23,262 bases of DNA. It comes from Candidatus Helarchaeota archaeon. Lineage in GTDB: Archaea > Asgardarchaeota > Lokiarchaeia > Helarchaeales > HEL-GB-A. The position numbers and the translations under genes were made by a program. The notes under the pieces are model-generated. The model saw nothing but the letters and a program-made list of their open reading frames with translations. It did not search any database and was not told the DNA's origin. Shown in pieces: positions 1-7,684 of this stretch. The stretch spans positions 1 through 23,262 of the forward strand of contig JABXJT010000076.1 of assembly GCA_013375455.1 (NCBI GenBank). The letters run 5' to 3'. Each line of letters starts with the position of its first letter. Positions within the stretch are counted from its first letter, which is position 1.

Positions 1-1871
1 CCATCGCTGCAGATTTGAGGATTTATTTGGTTATTGCTAGTTGTGCAAATCGGCGTGCCATTACCCGCCCAGAGTGGATGGCCAGTGGCGTTTATTCGCC
101 GGGCATAAACATCATAAAAACTTCCACTTCTAAAATCTTGCCAAGTAATGATGGCGCCCCCCACCCCATCGCTGCAGATTTGAGGATTTATTTGGTTATT
201 GCTAGTTGTGCAAATCGGCGTGCCATTACCCGCCCAGAGTGGGTGGCCAGTAGCGTTTATCTGCTGGGCATAAATATCGTAACCACCTCCACTTCTGTTA
301 TCTCGCCAGGTAATGATGGCGCCGCCCGTCCCATCGCTGCAAGTTTGAGAAACTTCTTGGTCATTACTGGCAGTACAAATAACCGTACCATTATTAGTCC
401 ATTTTACCCCTTCGGCACATCGTATTCGAAAGGTATAAATATCAGCCATTCCGGTTCTAAGATCTTTCCAGGTGATAAATGAGCCCCCAATGCCATCAGT
501 GCAGATCTGCGCCCCTTCTTGATTATTGACTGCCGTGGAGATTGCTGTACCATTTGCGGTCCATTGTATAATCCCTGTTGAATCAATTATTTGTGCATAA
601 ATATCCCAACCCCCTCCACTTCTACCATCCTGCCACGTGATGATCGCGCCGCCCGCTCCATCGCTACAAATCTGCGGATTTTGTTGATTATTGGTTTCCG
701 TACAGATCACGGTACCATTAGTCGCCCACCTTACACTGCCTCCAGCCAGTATCCGTTGCGCATAAATATCCCAACCCCCTCCACTTCTACCATCCTGCCA
801 CGTGATGATCGCGCCGCCCGTTCCATCGCTACAAATTTTCGGGAAATGATACTCGTTAGTTATAGCCGTGCAGATCGCTGTACCATCGGCCACCCAGAGC
901 ATACTGCCATTAGCGTTTATGCGCTGGGCATAAACATCATAAGAACTTCCACTTCTAGAATCCACCCAAGCAAGGATTGCACCCCCTACACCATCACTAC
1001 AAATTGCTGGAAGCATCTGCTCCCCGCTACCTGAGGAGATTGCTGTACCATCATCGGTCCATCGGATAACTCCCGTGGAATCAATCCTTTGTGCATAAAC
1101 ATCCATAGAACTGAAACTTCTAAAATCCGACCAAGTAATGATTGCACCTCCCAATCCATCACTACAAATCTCGGGTAAAATTTGGGTTGAAGAAGCATTA
1201 CAGATCGCTACACCACCTACTGTCCAGAGCACGGCACCAGTAGCATTGATCCGCTGCGCGTATATATCTTCGTCAGCAGCGCTTCGCCAATCATACCAAG
1301 TGATGATAGCGCCGCCCGCCCCATCGCTGCAGATTTTAGGATCTGATTGAGTATTGCCCACTGTGCAAATCGGCACGCCATTACCCGCCCAGAGGGTACT
1401 ACCAATGGAGTTTATCCGCTGGGCATAAATGTCCCAACCACTCCTACTATCTCGCCAAGTAATGATGGCGCCGCCTTCCCCATCACTGCAGATTCGAGGT
1501 TTATTTTGGAAACTGCTCGCCGTGCAAATCGGTGTGCCATTAGCCACCCAGAGTGGATGGCCAGTGGCGTTTACGCGTTGGACATAAATGTCATCAGTTC
1601 CACTTCTTGGATCTTGCCAAGTAATGATGACTCCACCCGCCCCATCACTACAAGTATGTGGGGCGCTTTGGTTATTATTAGCAGAACAGATGACTGTACC
1701 ATTAGCTGTCCCTACATAAAAGGGGGTTTTTGTGATCCCTATCTTAACATCGTTAAAAATCGCATTCATCCCTTGTAAAGGATGAGGGTGAGGTGCGCTG
1801 TAAACAAATATTAATGTTATTATACAGAGAATTTGGATTATTACTGTAAATATCGATGAATTTTTCTTCAT
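1..1871 (-). CDS. Secreted tandem-repeat protein, C-terminus beyond the left edge
   Basis: The frame is open from an ATG at 1871 (SD-like GAGAGG just upstream) to the left edge: 623 codons without a stop, because every plus-strand triplet in phase avoids tta, cta and tca. Residues 1-26 form a signal peptide (MKKN, a hydrophobic stretch, then VYSA). After a linker come ten complete repeats plus the start of an eleventh. Each has the pattern DGxGGAIITWxDxRSGxxDIYAQRI, then NxxGxxLWxxNGxxIC, then an Asn/Gln-rich stretch ending PxICS. The alternation of short strands and Gly/Asp turns suggests beta-propeller-like blades, probably an extracellular adhesin or S-layer-associated protein; that is inference. 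Similar DIYAQR/ITWxD repeats occur in hypothetical secreted proteins of bacteria and archaea. Most repeats carry two Cys, spaced C-x11/12-C. Plus-strand ORFs in this stretch are shadows of the repeats. Confidence 0.88.
   Translation of the reverse strand, partial: MKKNSSIFTVIIQILCIITLIFVYSAPHPHPLQGMNAIFNDVKIGITKTPFYVGTANGTVICSANNNQSAPHTCSDGAGGVIITWQDPRSGTDDIYVQRVNATGHPLWVANGTPICTASSFQNKPRICSDGEGGAIITWRDSRSGWDIYAQRINSIGSTLWAGNGVPICTVGNTQSDPKICSDGAGGAIITWYDWRSAADEDIYAQRINATGAVLWTVGGVAICNASSTQILPEICSDGLGGAIITWSDFRSFSSMDVYAQRIDSTGVIRWTDDGTAISSGSGEQMLPAICSDGVGGAILAWVDSRSGSSYDVYAQRINANGSMLWVADGTAICTAITNEYHFPKICSDGTGGAIITWQDGRSGGGWDIYAQRILAGGSVRWATNGTVICTETNNQQNPQICSDGAGGAIITWQDGRSGGGWDIYAQIIDSTGIIQWTANGTAISTAVNNQEGAQICTDGIGGSFITWKDLRTGMADIYTFRIRCAEGVKWTNNGTVICTASNDQEVSQTCSDGTGGAIITWRDNRSGGGYDIYAQQINATGHPLWAGNGTPICTTSNNQINPQICSDGVGGAIITWQDFRSGSFYDVYARRINATGHPLWAGNGTPICTTSNNQINPQICSD
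6..1646 (-). repeat. Ten tandem protein-coding repeats of 159-168 bp
   Basis: The ten in-frame units have lengths, from the N-terminal end, of 54, 53, 55, 55, 56, 55, 55, 54, 55 and 55 residues, which add up exactly to the 547 codons of the block. Some neighbours are nearly identical in DNA: bases 1-77 equal 166-242, and 595-655 equal 760-820. Others have diverged, so the array seems to grow or homogenise by recent unit duplication. Indels between units are always multiples of three, which supports purifying selection on the reading frame. Confidence 0.9.
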
Positions 1872-1923
1872 TTCCTCTCTTCCTTCATCTTTTTCGTTAA
1901 AGAATAAAAAAATGTAAATCTCA

Positions 1924-1939
1924 ATAGGTATAAATGGTG
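1924..1939 (-). promoter_or_regulatory. Candidate TATA element for the repeat-protein gene
   Basis: On the minus strand this reads ACCATTTATACCTATT. An archaeal TATA box centred near 1931 would put transcription start near 1905, giving a leader of about 34 nt that holds the GAGAGG ribosome-binding site. It is only one of several AT-rich candidates in this spacer. Confidence 0.3.
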
Positions 1940-2019
1940 AATTGGAATAAAAGTTTTTATTAAGTCAAAATTTCGTGAAAAAGTTAGTCAATATATAACG
2001 AATAACTCTTGTCGCTATA

Positions 2020-2055
2020 TCGACTTTCTTACATCGACTTTTGTGAGAAAGTCGA
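2020..2055. other. Long-stem inverted repeat in the 1872-2176 spacer
   Basis: TCGACTTTCT (2020-2029) is perfectly complementary to AGAAAGTCGA (2046-2055), with a 16-nt loop that itself contains a third TCGACTT copy (2034-2040). It lies downstream of the minus-strand ATPase gene and upstream of the minus-strand repeat-protein gene, so it could be a 3' RNA structure, a processing site or a protein-binding palindrome. No T-rich tract follows it on the minus strand, so a classic terminator is not well supported. Apart from this, a second hairpin and a candidate TATA, I see no gene in this 305-bp spacer. Confidence 0.5.
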
Positions 2056-2109
2056 GAAGGGCTGCCATCTCCGCGTTTCTTTAAAACCTAAAGAACCTGA
2101 AATGTTAGA

Positions 2110-2134
2110 AGTGACTGATAGTGATTCAGTCGCT
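2110..2134. other. Nine-base-pair hairpin 43 bp past the ATPase stop
   Basis: AGTGACTGA (2110-2118) pairs with TCAGTCGCT (2126-2134), including one G-T wobble and a 7-nt loop. Its position right after the minus-strand ATPase gene suits a 3'-end stem-loop of that transcript. There is no strong uridine tract, so termination is only a guess. Confidence 0.4.
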
Positions 2135-2176
2135 CAAGTACGGAATGGACCCCCCCATTAATCTCCTCTGATTTAA

Positions 2177-4195
2177 TTATGATAATTCATTCAAGAAAGT
2201 CTGCTTCAGGGAATATGTATATGGCTGTTTTCGCGAAATTTTTATGATTTTTCGAATTTTTCTCTCTTTAAAATATCTTGAAATTTGACGGGAAGTGAGT
2301 TCGATCCCATCATTATTAAGTTTCGAGCTTATTTCATTTGCGGTTAATCCTGGCTTTGCCTCAACCAGCTTTGATATGATCAATATCACGTTCTCTTCAG
2401 GGAAAATCTTGTATTTTTCTAGTAGTTCATGAACTTTTTCTATTAATTGCATCTGTTTCTTTCCAAAACGACGGATTTTCCGTGTTTCCCGCCTTAAGGT
2501 TAGATCATCCAGTTCAACTTCTGTTATGAACTTACCGTGGCAGGTACCACAGAACCATTTTGAAACGTCATCAGTCTTAAAGAAATCCCGGAGGGTATCG
2601 ACATTCATCTCGTGTCCGTTCTCACAAGTGATACTTTTTACATCTAGAACCTTGTTTATATCAAAATCTTTGCTTCTATGGATCGCCAGGTTATAATTTC
2701 CGCCGTACCGATTCAAAGATAAAAACCCCTCATCAGTTCGGTAAATTTCAAGATTCGGACGACCGTGTCGCGTGAAGAGTTTATGAACCAGGAAATAATT
2801 TTGTAAAGTGTAAATTACTTTTTTTACGTCTTCTGAGCAATCGACGGGTAAATTAAAAACCCCAATATTATCCTTTACAAAGCCTGGATCATTATCTAGA
2901 ACTTTCATTCTCGAGACCAATTTAGGCCAAGCCTTATCATCTAAGGGAATTAATTGTTGAGAAATCCCAGTAGATAGAGTGCGCAAGTTTTGCTCATAAA
3001 ACTTCACAGCATATTTTAATAAATCATTTAGATTAATTCTCTGATTTAACGCCCATTTTTCACCGGGTTCTGTTGCAAAATCCAAAATATATCCAATATT
3101 TCGAATGACATTAAATGTTATTAAAAACAATTGTTGATAGAATACCTCTTCATTCCCCTCATAGTCAAAAAAATCCTCTAATAGAATATTCCGGTTATAT
3201 TTCTTATTATAGTGTTCAATTCGTTTTTGAAGAATCTTCTTTGTGATCTTAGCTTCTCGAGCTAAGAAGTGGTCATATCGGAGTCCTTCTTCTGAATGAA
3301 TACTTAAATCGAGGTATTGTTCCCCAACCCCAATCCGTCGCCATTGGGATGAATAAATAAAATCTTCGGGATATGCTCCAATATTTACGAAAAAGTTCAA
3401 TCCATCTCTGAAATTTGAATTAAAAAATTCTTCAAGAACGTATTTTTGTAATATTTCCTGGACTCTTCTTGTTAAATTATTATCTAAAGGATATATATCC
3501 GAAAATTCATCAAGAAATAAAATAATTCCGTGAAAATCTAGTTCTTCTAACAAGTATTTTATGAGTTCGCAAATATAAACCATATTTTTTTGTATTTCTT
3601 CTTCGATTTGCTCGGTGGTAAAATTTTTCACGTGCGTTTTTGCTTCTTCATTTATTTTGTAGAAAAATTTTTTCATCGACTCTGCATCCATCTCTTGTAA
3701 ATTGGGCTTATCAAATTTAAAAATCTCGAAAAAAGATGCAGTCTTAATTTCTATTTCTTTTATCACCTTATTCTTCTTTTTCCCTTTTAAAAAGCCACTT
3801 TTGGCCGAGTCGAGTGCATTTATTAATTTCTTCAAAAAAGCGAAGAAAAATACGAAGAGAGTACTTTCAATATCAGCAAAGATTCTCCCCAAACATATCT
3901 GCTTTAAATCAATATAAATCACGATATTTTTTTTATTCTTTTGTAGCTCTGACATGGCTTTCAGGAAGTAAAAGGTCTTCCCCGAGCCTTTTACCCCATA
4001 ATAAAATTTATTCCTAAATTGCATTATATCATTTAGGATAATATCATTACCCTCTTGATCCGTAATGAGGGGAACGTAGAATGCATTGAGTTTACCCCAC
4101 TTTGTTTTTACAGAGTAATATTCCTCAAATAGTGCTGCCTTTAAATCTCCCTTTAATTCATCCACAATTTCAAACGGATTATACAGTTCTCCCAT
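2177..4195 (-). CDS. P-loop ATPase with Cys/His cluster and C-terminal winged helix
   Basis: 672 residues. A Walker A motif (GVKGSGKT, 67-74) and a Walker B motif (IILFLDE, 224-230) define an AAA/STAND-like ATPase. Between them is a long lysine-rich insert (about 125-215). A mostly helical middle leads to a Cys/His group (C524, H528, C549, C552, H553) that looks like a zinc knuckle. A basic helix-turn-helix, probably winged, fills about 604-665 (TANEISSKL, then TSRQISRYFKERK). The layout suggests an ATP-driven, DNA-binding switch, but no specific family can be named and the role is unknown. ATG 4195 is chosen because AGGTG sits 6 nt upstream; GTG at 4204 directly abuts the upstream gene's TAG and is an alternative (+3 residues). 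It follows 4205-4573 with essentially no gap, so the two are probably translationally coupled. Confidence 0.85.
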   Translation of the reverse strand: MGELYNPFEIVDELKGDLKAALFEEYYSVKTKWGKLNAFYVPLITDQEGNDIILNDIMQFRNKFYYGVKGSGKTFYFLKAMSELQKNKKNIVIYIDLKQICLGRIFADIESTLFVFFFAFLKKLINALDSAKSGFLKGKKKNKVIKEIEIKTASFFEIFKFDKPNLQEMDAESMKKFFYKINEEAKTHVKNFTTEQIEEEIQKNMVYICELIKYLLEELDFHGIILFLDEFSDIYPLDNNLTRRVQEILQKYVLEEFFNSNFRDGLNFFVNIGAYPEDFIYSSQWRRIGVGEQYLDLSIHSEEGLRYDHFLAREAKITKKILQKRIEHYNKKYNRNILLEDFFDYEGNEEVFYQQLFLITFNVIRNIGYILDFATEPGEKWALNQRINLNDLLKYAVKFYEQNLRTLSTGISQQLIPLDDKAWPKLVSRMKVLDNDPGFVKDNIGVFNLPVDCSEDVKKVIYTLQNYFLVHKLFTRHGRPNLEIYRTDEGFLSLNRYGGNYNLAIHRSKDFDINKVLDVKSITCENGHEMNVDTLRDFFKTDDVSKWFCGTCHGKFITEVELDDLTLRRETRKIRRFGKKQMQLIEKVHELLEKYKIFPEENVILIISKLVEAKPGLTANEISSKLNNDGIELTSRQISRYFKERKIRKIIKISRKQPYTYSLKQTFLNELS

Positions 4196-4204
4196 CACTT
4201 GCAC

Positions 4205-4573
4205 CTATCTAAATAACTCTGTTTTAAACCATTGTATCTTATTTTTTACTTTCTCCAAATCCTCAAAATATAGCGTTGTTGATAGACGCGATAATTCATC
4301 AATTAATTCATCCATCTTTATTTTATTCTTTTGATTTAAAACAGAAAACATACATTGATCTAACATAAGGAGACTTGTTTTATAGGTGGTATCATCTCCC
4401 TTATTCTCGAATCGTAAACGAAAAGTTTCGCGCATTGAGTGGAGATAACGTGCAAGAACCTCCCGAAATCTCTGTTTGTTCCCCTTCCTAATTTCATATA
4501 TTGCAAACAATAAAGAGAGAATTCCAACTGCTTCAATTCCTTGTAGAATAACCATCGTAATTTCAAACGACAT
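4205..4573 (-). CDS. Small membrane-anchored protein coupled to the ATPase gene
   Basis: 122 residues. One N-terminal hydrophobic segment (about residues 4-26, VILQGIEAVGILSLLFAIY) is followed at once by a basic stretch (RKGNKQRFR), which predicts a single span with the remainder in the cytoplasm. The soluble part is helical and charged (IKMDELIDELSRL, then LEDLEKVKNKIQWF-like helices). No family is recognised. The stop codon TAG touches the next gene's GTG, so this protein and the P-loop ATPase are very likely made together. A membrane tether or sensor for the ATPase is a reasonable inference, not shown by sequence. Confidence 0.72.
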   Translation of the reverse strand: MSFEITMVILQGIEAVGILSLLFAIYEIRKGNKQRFREVLARYLHSMRETFRLRFENKGDDTTYKTSLLMLDQCMFSVLNQKNKIKMDELIDELSRLSTTLYFEDLEKVKNKIQWFKTELFR

Positions 4574-4640
4574 CTTTACCCACTATTATGATAGAATCAT
4601 TCTTCACATTAAAACTCATTTACTTTAAGCTGAAACCGAT

Positions 4641-4660
4641 AACCTTAATATACAAAGGTT
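4641..4660 (+). promoter_or_regulatory. Palindrome overlapping the putative TATA box of the GTPase gene
   Basis: AACCTT (4641-4646) and AAGGTT (4655-4660) form a perfect inverted repeat around AATATACA. The left arm and centre make CCTTAATATA, a fair archaeal TATA box; transcription would start near 4674 and leave a leader of about 60 nt. A repressor bound to this palindrome would block TBP. The leader also holds an ATGAAT/ATTCAT inverted repeat (4699-4717) and two near-copies of CGTGCGATGA (from 4692 and 4722). Confidence 0.4.
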
Positions 4661-4734
4661 AATACAATAATAAAAAGCGATCCAGAAAAACCGTGCGAAT
4701 GAATATTTGACATTCATGGAGCGTGCGATGAAAA

Positions 4735-5658
4735 ATGAACGGTCCAATGCTAAAAATCATAATTATAGGTTTAGATAATTCTGGAAAAACATCCATTATC
4801 AATACTTTGGAACAAAATCTTGCGAGTTATCACGCTTTGAAGCCGACCGTGAGCTTTAACATTAGAGACGAATTCACAATCTTTGGGCTCCCTATAAAAA
4901 TTTGGGACCTAGGTGGGCAAAAACAATATCGCGATGAATATCTTACTAAAAAGGGCTTTATCTTCGGAGCAACAAATGTAATTTTTTATGTAGTAGATGT
5001 TCAAGATCCCAAACGATATTCGGAAGCGGTAGAGTTTTTTGACAAGGTCATAAACTCCTTAAAGAAATTAGGACTTCCCCAAGTTTTAGTGATATTTTAC
5101 CATAAAGTCGATCCTGAGATTAAATATAAAGTAGAAATTCAAGCTAATCTAGTGATGTTAAAACAGCTTTTTGAAGAATTTCCCAAATCTTTAAACATTC
5201 ATTATTTTCAGACAAGCATTTACGATCGGGAGGAATTATCTCGCGCTTTTGTCGCTGGAATTTTCAAAGCTCTTCCTAAAACAGCGATAATTCAAGAAAG
5301 TCTCAATGACTTTATGAAAAACACGGATTCTGAAGCTGTAATTCTTCTTGATGAAAACGTATTGATTATTGGAGAAGCAGTTAAAGATGAAACCTCCAAA
5401 ATTATATGCGAGATCAGTGGTCCATTTCTCTCAAATATGACTGAGAAATTTATAAAATATGATTTGCACCCTCCACAAGTCTTAGAAGCTCAAATGGAAG
5501 ATGGTTGGCTCTTCCAAAAGCCCATTCAAGTCGATAATAACCGTTTTTATGTCGTTTTCTTTACTAAACAACGAACACTTGATAAAATCAACAAATATTT
5601 ACCTCGTTTAACTGAGGACTTGTCCAACCTGATCAAATACGTGATTTCACCCGATTAA
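4735..5658 (+). CDS. Rag/Gtr-type small GTPase with C-terminal roadblock-like domain
   Basis: 307 residues. The G domain shows G1 GLDNSGKT (12-19), a switch-I Thr at 38, G3 WDLGGQ (57-62), G4 HKVD (123-126) instead of NKxD, and G5 TSIYD (160-164). HKxD and TSIYD are signatures of eukaryotic Rag/Gtr GTPases, RagC/Gtr2 in particular. Residues about 185-307 match the place and length of the Rag C-terminal roadblock/longin domain used for dimerisation. G1 and G3 are Arf-like, and there is no C-terminal prenylation Cys. In eukaryotes Rag heterodimers report amino-acid status to TORC1 at the lysosome; Rag-like proteins are known from Asgard archaea but their job there is unknown. The redox/CoA-transferase genes follow 60 bp downstream on the same strand. 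ATG 4747 is a possible alternative start. Confidence 0.88.
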   Translation: MNGPMLKIIIIGLDNSGKTSIINTLEQNLASYHALKPTVSFNIRDEFTIFGLPIKIWDLGGQKQYRDEYLTKKGFIFGATNVIFYVVDVQDPKRYSEAVEFFDKVINSLKKLGLPQVLVIFYHKVDPEIKYKVEIQANLVMLKQLFEEFPKSLNIHYFQTSIYDREELSRAFVAGIFKALPKTAIIQESLNDFMKNTDSEAVILLDENVLIIGEAVKDETSKIICEISGPFLSNMTEKFIKYDLHPPQVLEAQMEDGWLFQKPIQVDNNRFYVVFFTKQRTLDKINKYLPRLTEDLSNLIKYVISPD

Positions 5659-5718
5659 AGTTTTGACAAACAGATTTTTATTGTCATTCACTTTACTGTT
5701 TTCGGAGACGTGTTGAAT

Positions 5719-6441
5719 ATGGCTATCCCCCATAAAGGAATGACGAAGGTAAAAGATGGTTTGCACAAGTATGAGATGCGCCTGCTTACCTACAAGTCGG
5801 AATTATTTTATGACTTAAATAAATGCATTGGGTGTCTGTTTTGCATTCAAACTTGCCCGAAAGAAGCCATCTCACGAACCGTTGAAAAAGATGTTGCATT
5901 TAACGTCGTTGACATGGAATTATGTTCGATGTGTGGTATCTGTGACTACATTTGCCCATCGGGTGCCTTCCAATTCTTCATTGAAGGAGTCCGGAAAAAT
6001 TTACTCGTCGAGAACAAGTCTTTACCCACCTTATCAGTGACTGAAATCAATGGAAAAACCCAAAAACTAAGAAAATTCGTTGAAGGTAATCTTCAAATTG
6101 ATAAGGAAAAGTGGACCGCAGACTGCAATTCATGCGCCGAAGTTTGCCCGTCTGGGTGCCTTTCGATAAATGAAGCGAAGAAACTCGAAATAAATGAAGA
6201 AAAATGTATCTACTGCGGAAATTGCGAGCGGGAGTGTATGAACATCGGTAAAGAGGGGATAATTCAAGTTATTCGCAAGCGCCTTCTTTATAAAGGTGAG
6301 ATTGATGAATTTTCCACGCCTTGGAATGATATCGTGACAAAATTGGTATCATTTGAGGTAATGGCCAAGGAATTGAAAAGCAAGGCTGGTACCCAGGCAT
6401 CTGAGAGAGTAAAAACTAAACTAAAACATCTACTACAATAA
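5719..6441 (+). CDS. Polyferredoxin-like protein with four Cys-rich groups
   Basis: 240 residues, cytoplasmic, no membrane segments. Groups 1 and 2 are canonical C-x2-C-x2-C-x3-CP motifs (C36, 39, 42, 46 and C69, 72, 75, 79), a standard 2[4Fe-4S] ferredoxin fold. A second pair follows a linker: C136, 139, 143, 147 with unusual spacing C-x2-C-x3-C-x3-C, then a regular C163, 166, 169, 173. Up to four clusters are possible. A basic helical tail (about 185-240) has no recognised function. The likely role is electron transfer for the downstream enzymes. ATG 5719 is chosen with GGAG 11 nt upstream; GTG 5710 is too close to that site to use it. It is the first of five plus-strand genes with gaps of 45, 13, 61 and 7 bp. 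Confidence 0.82.
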   Translation: MAIPHKGMTKVKDGLHKYEMRLLTYKSELFYDLNKCIGCLFCIQTCPKEAISRTVEKDVAFNVVDMELCSMCGICDYICPSGAFQFFIEGVRKNLLVENKSLPTLSVTEINGKTQKLRKFVEGNLQIDKEKWTADCNSCAEVCPSGCLSINEAKKLEINEEKCIYCGNCERECMNIGKEGIIQVIRKRLLYKGEIDEFSTPWNDIVTKLVSFEVMAKELKSKAGTQASERVKTKLKHLLQ

Positions 6442-6486
6442 TTTATTTTTGTTCTATCAAATAATCTAATTCAGAGGTATAGTAAA

Positions 6487-7671
6487 ATGCCCAATGAAAG
6501 GACTTTAGACGGAATTCGCGTGTTAGATCTTTCTCAATTTATCTCTGGTCCGTGGGGCAGCAAATTCCTGGCGGATCAAGGTGCGGAAGTCATCAAAGTG
6601 GAACCTCCTGGCTTCGGCGAAGCAATGCGGATGTTCATTTTTTTTGACAAGCAAATCGCACCACTCTTTACGATAGTTAATCGAAATAAAAAATCGATAA
6701 CCTTAAACCTACGAACACCTGAAGCGCAGGAAATATTGAAGGATCTGGTCAAGCATGTCGACGTTCTCCTAGAGAACTTCACACCCGGGATCATGGAAAA
6801 ATGGGGCATAGGGTACGAGACTCTAAAGAAAATAAACCCCCGCCTTATTTATGCAGCTATTTCTGGCTTTGGACAGACAGGTCCTTTAAGAAATAGAACC
6901 GCTTTTGACATAATTGCGCAAGCGACTTCAGGTGTCATTAATGCGATGCAATTAGATGGGCCACCTGGAATTCCACTTGCCGACTATTCTGCAGGTCATT
7001 TAATTGCTTTAGGCATTGTTGAAGCGCTTTATTGGCGCGAAAAATCGGGCAAAGGGCAATTCATTGATTTGTCCATGCAAGATATGATGTATGCTGTCAA
7101 TATTCGGGCGCAGGCACGTGAATTCATTGATAGGGCAAAGGAAAGAGAACTAATGGCATCAAGATGGCTCCCGACTTATAATCAATACCCAACAAAAGAT
7201 GGGCTCCGGGTCGCGATTGTTAGCATTACTGAAAAACAATTTAAAAACTTAATGACTCTTATTGGGCGTCCCGAATTGACGCGAGATCGCCGGCTAAAAA
7301 ACCCAGTTAAAAGAATGGATAATATTGAATTTTTAGACGAAGCATTGGAAACATGGACAAAATCAAAGACCCGTGAGGAAATTATTCAAATTTTAGAAGA
7401 GAATCGTATTCCTTGCGGCCCGGTAATGACAATTGAAGAAGTGCATGACATCCCTCAGCTGGAAGCTCGTGGAATGTACATCCGAAATTTTGAATTCGAG
7501 GATGTCGAGAAAGCCACGATTCCTGCACCGGTTCTCAAATTTTCCGAAACCCCGGGTGCCGTCGTGACGAAAGGACCTGCCCTAGGGGAGCATAACAAGG
7601 AAATTTATCAAGATTTACTTGGAATATCTTCTGAAAAATTCGAACAATTAAGGAAAAAAGGAATTATTTAA
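6487..7671 (+). CDS. Class III CoA-transferase (CaiB/BaiF/formyl-CoA transferase family)
   Basis: 394 residues, normal length for the family. Hallmarks are the N-terminal LDGIRVLDLSQ and GPWGSKFLADQGAEVIKVEPP region, NRNKKSITLNL, and GIPLADYSAGH with D166 as the expected catalytic aspartate that forms the aspartyl-CoA intermediate. LYWREKSGKGQFIDLSMQD and a late IPCGPV motif also fit. Such enzymes move CoA between an acyl-CoA and a free carboxylate (oxalate, carnitine, bile acid, succinate and aromatic acids among known substrates). The substrate cannot be read from the sequence. It lies between a polyferredoxin and an MFS transporter, so transport, activation and redox conversion of an organic acid is the natural reading. 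GAGG (6473-6476) lies 10 nt before the ATG. Confidence 0.9.
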   Translation: MPNERTLDGIRVLDLSQFISGPWGSKFLADQGAEVIKVEPPGFGEAMRMFIFFDKQIAPLFTIVNRNKKSITLNLRTPEAQEILKDLVKHVDVLLENFTPGIMEKWGIGYETLKKINPRLIYAAISGFGQTGPLRNRTAFDIIAQATSGVINAMQLDGPPGIPLADYSAGHLIALGIVEALYWREKSGKGQFIDLSMQDMMYAVNIRAQAREFIDRAKERELMASRWLPTYNQYPTKDGLRVAIVSITEKQFKNLMTLIGRPELTRDRRLKNPVKRMDNIEFLDEALETWTKSKTREEIIQILEENRIPCGPVMTIEEVHDIPQLEARGMYIRNFEFEDVEKATIPAPVLKFSETPGAVVTKGPALGEHNKEIYQDLLGISSEKFEQLRKKGII

Positions 7672-7684
7672 AATAAGTGACAAA

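Noticed and set aside
1..820. Repeats that could suggest a CRISPR array or satellite
   Set aside because: Units are 159-168 bp with no short repeat/spacer alternation, and they translate in frame as a protein repeat.
15..1778. Several plus-strand ORFs of 70-155 codons with apparent internal repeats
   Set aside because: They are shadows of the minus-strand repeat gene, whose frame is open for 623 codons with a signal peptide and a constant repeat pattern; the plus-strand frames break repeatedly.
3702..4017. Plus-strand Phe/Lys-rich ORFs inside the ATPase gene
   Set aside because: Antisense to the lysine-rich insert of the ATPase; low complexity, no start signal, no domain.
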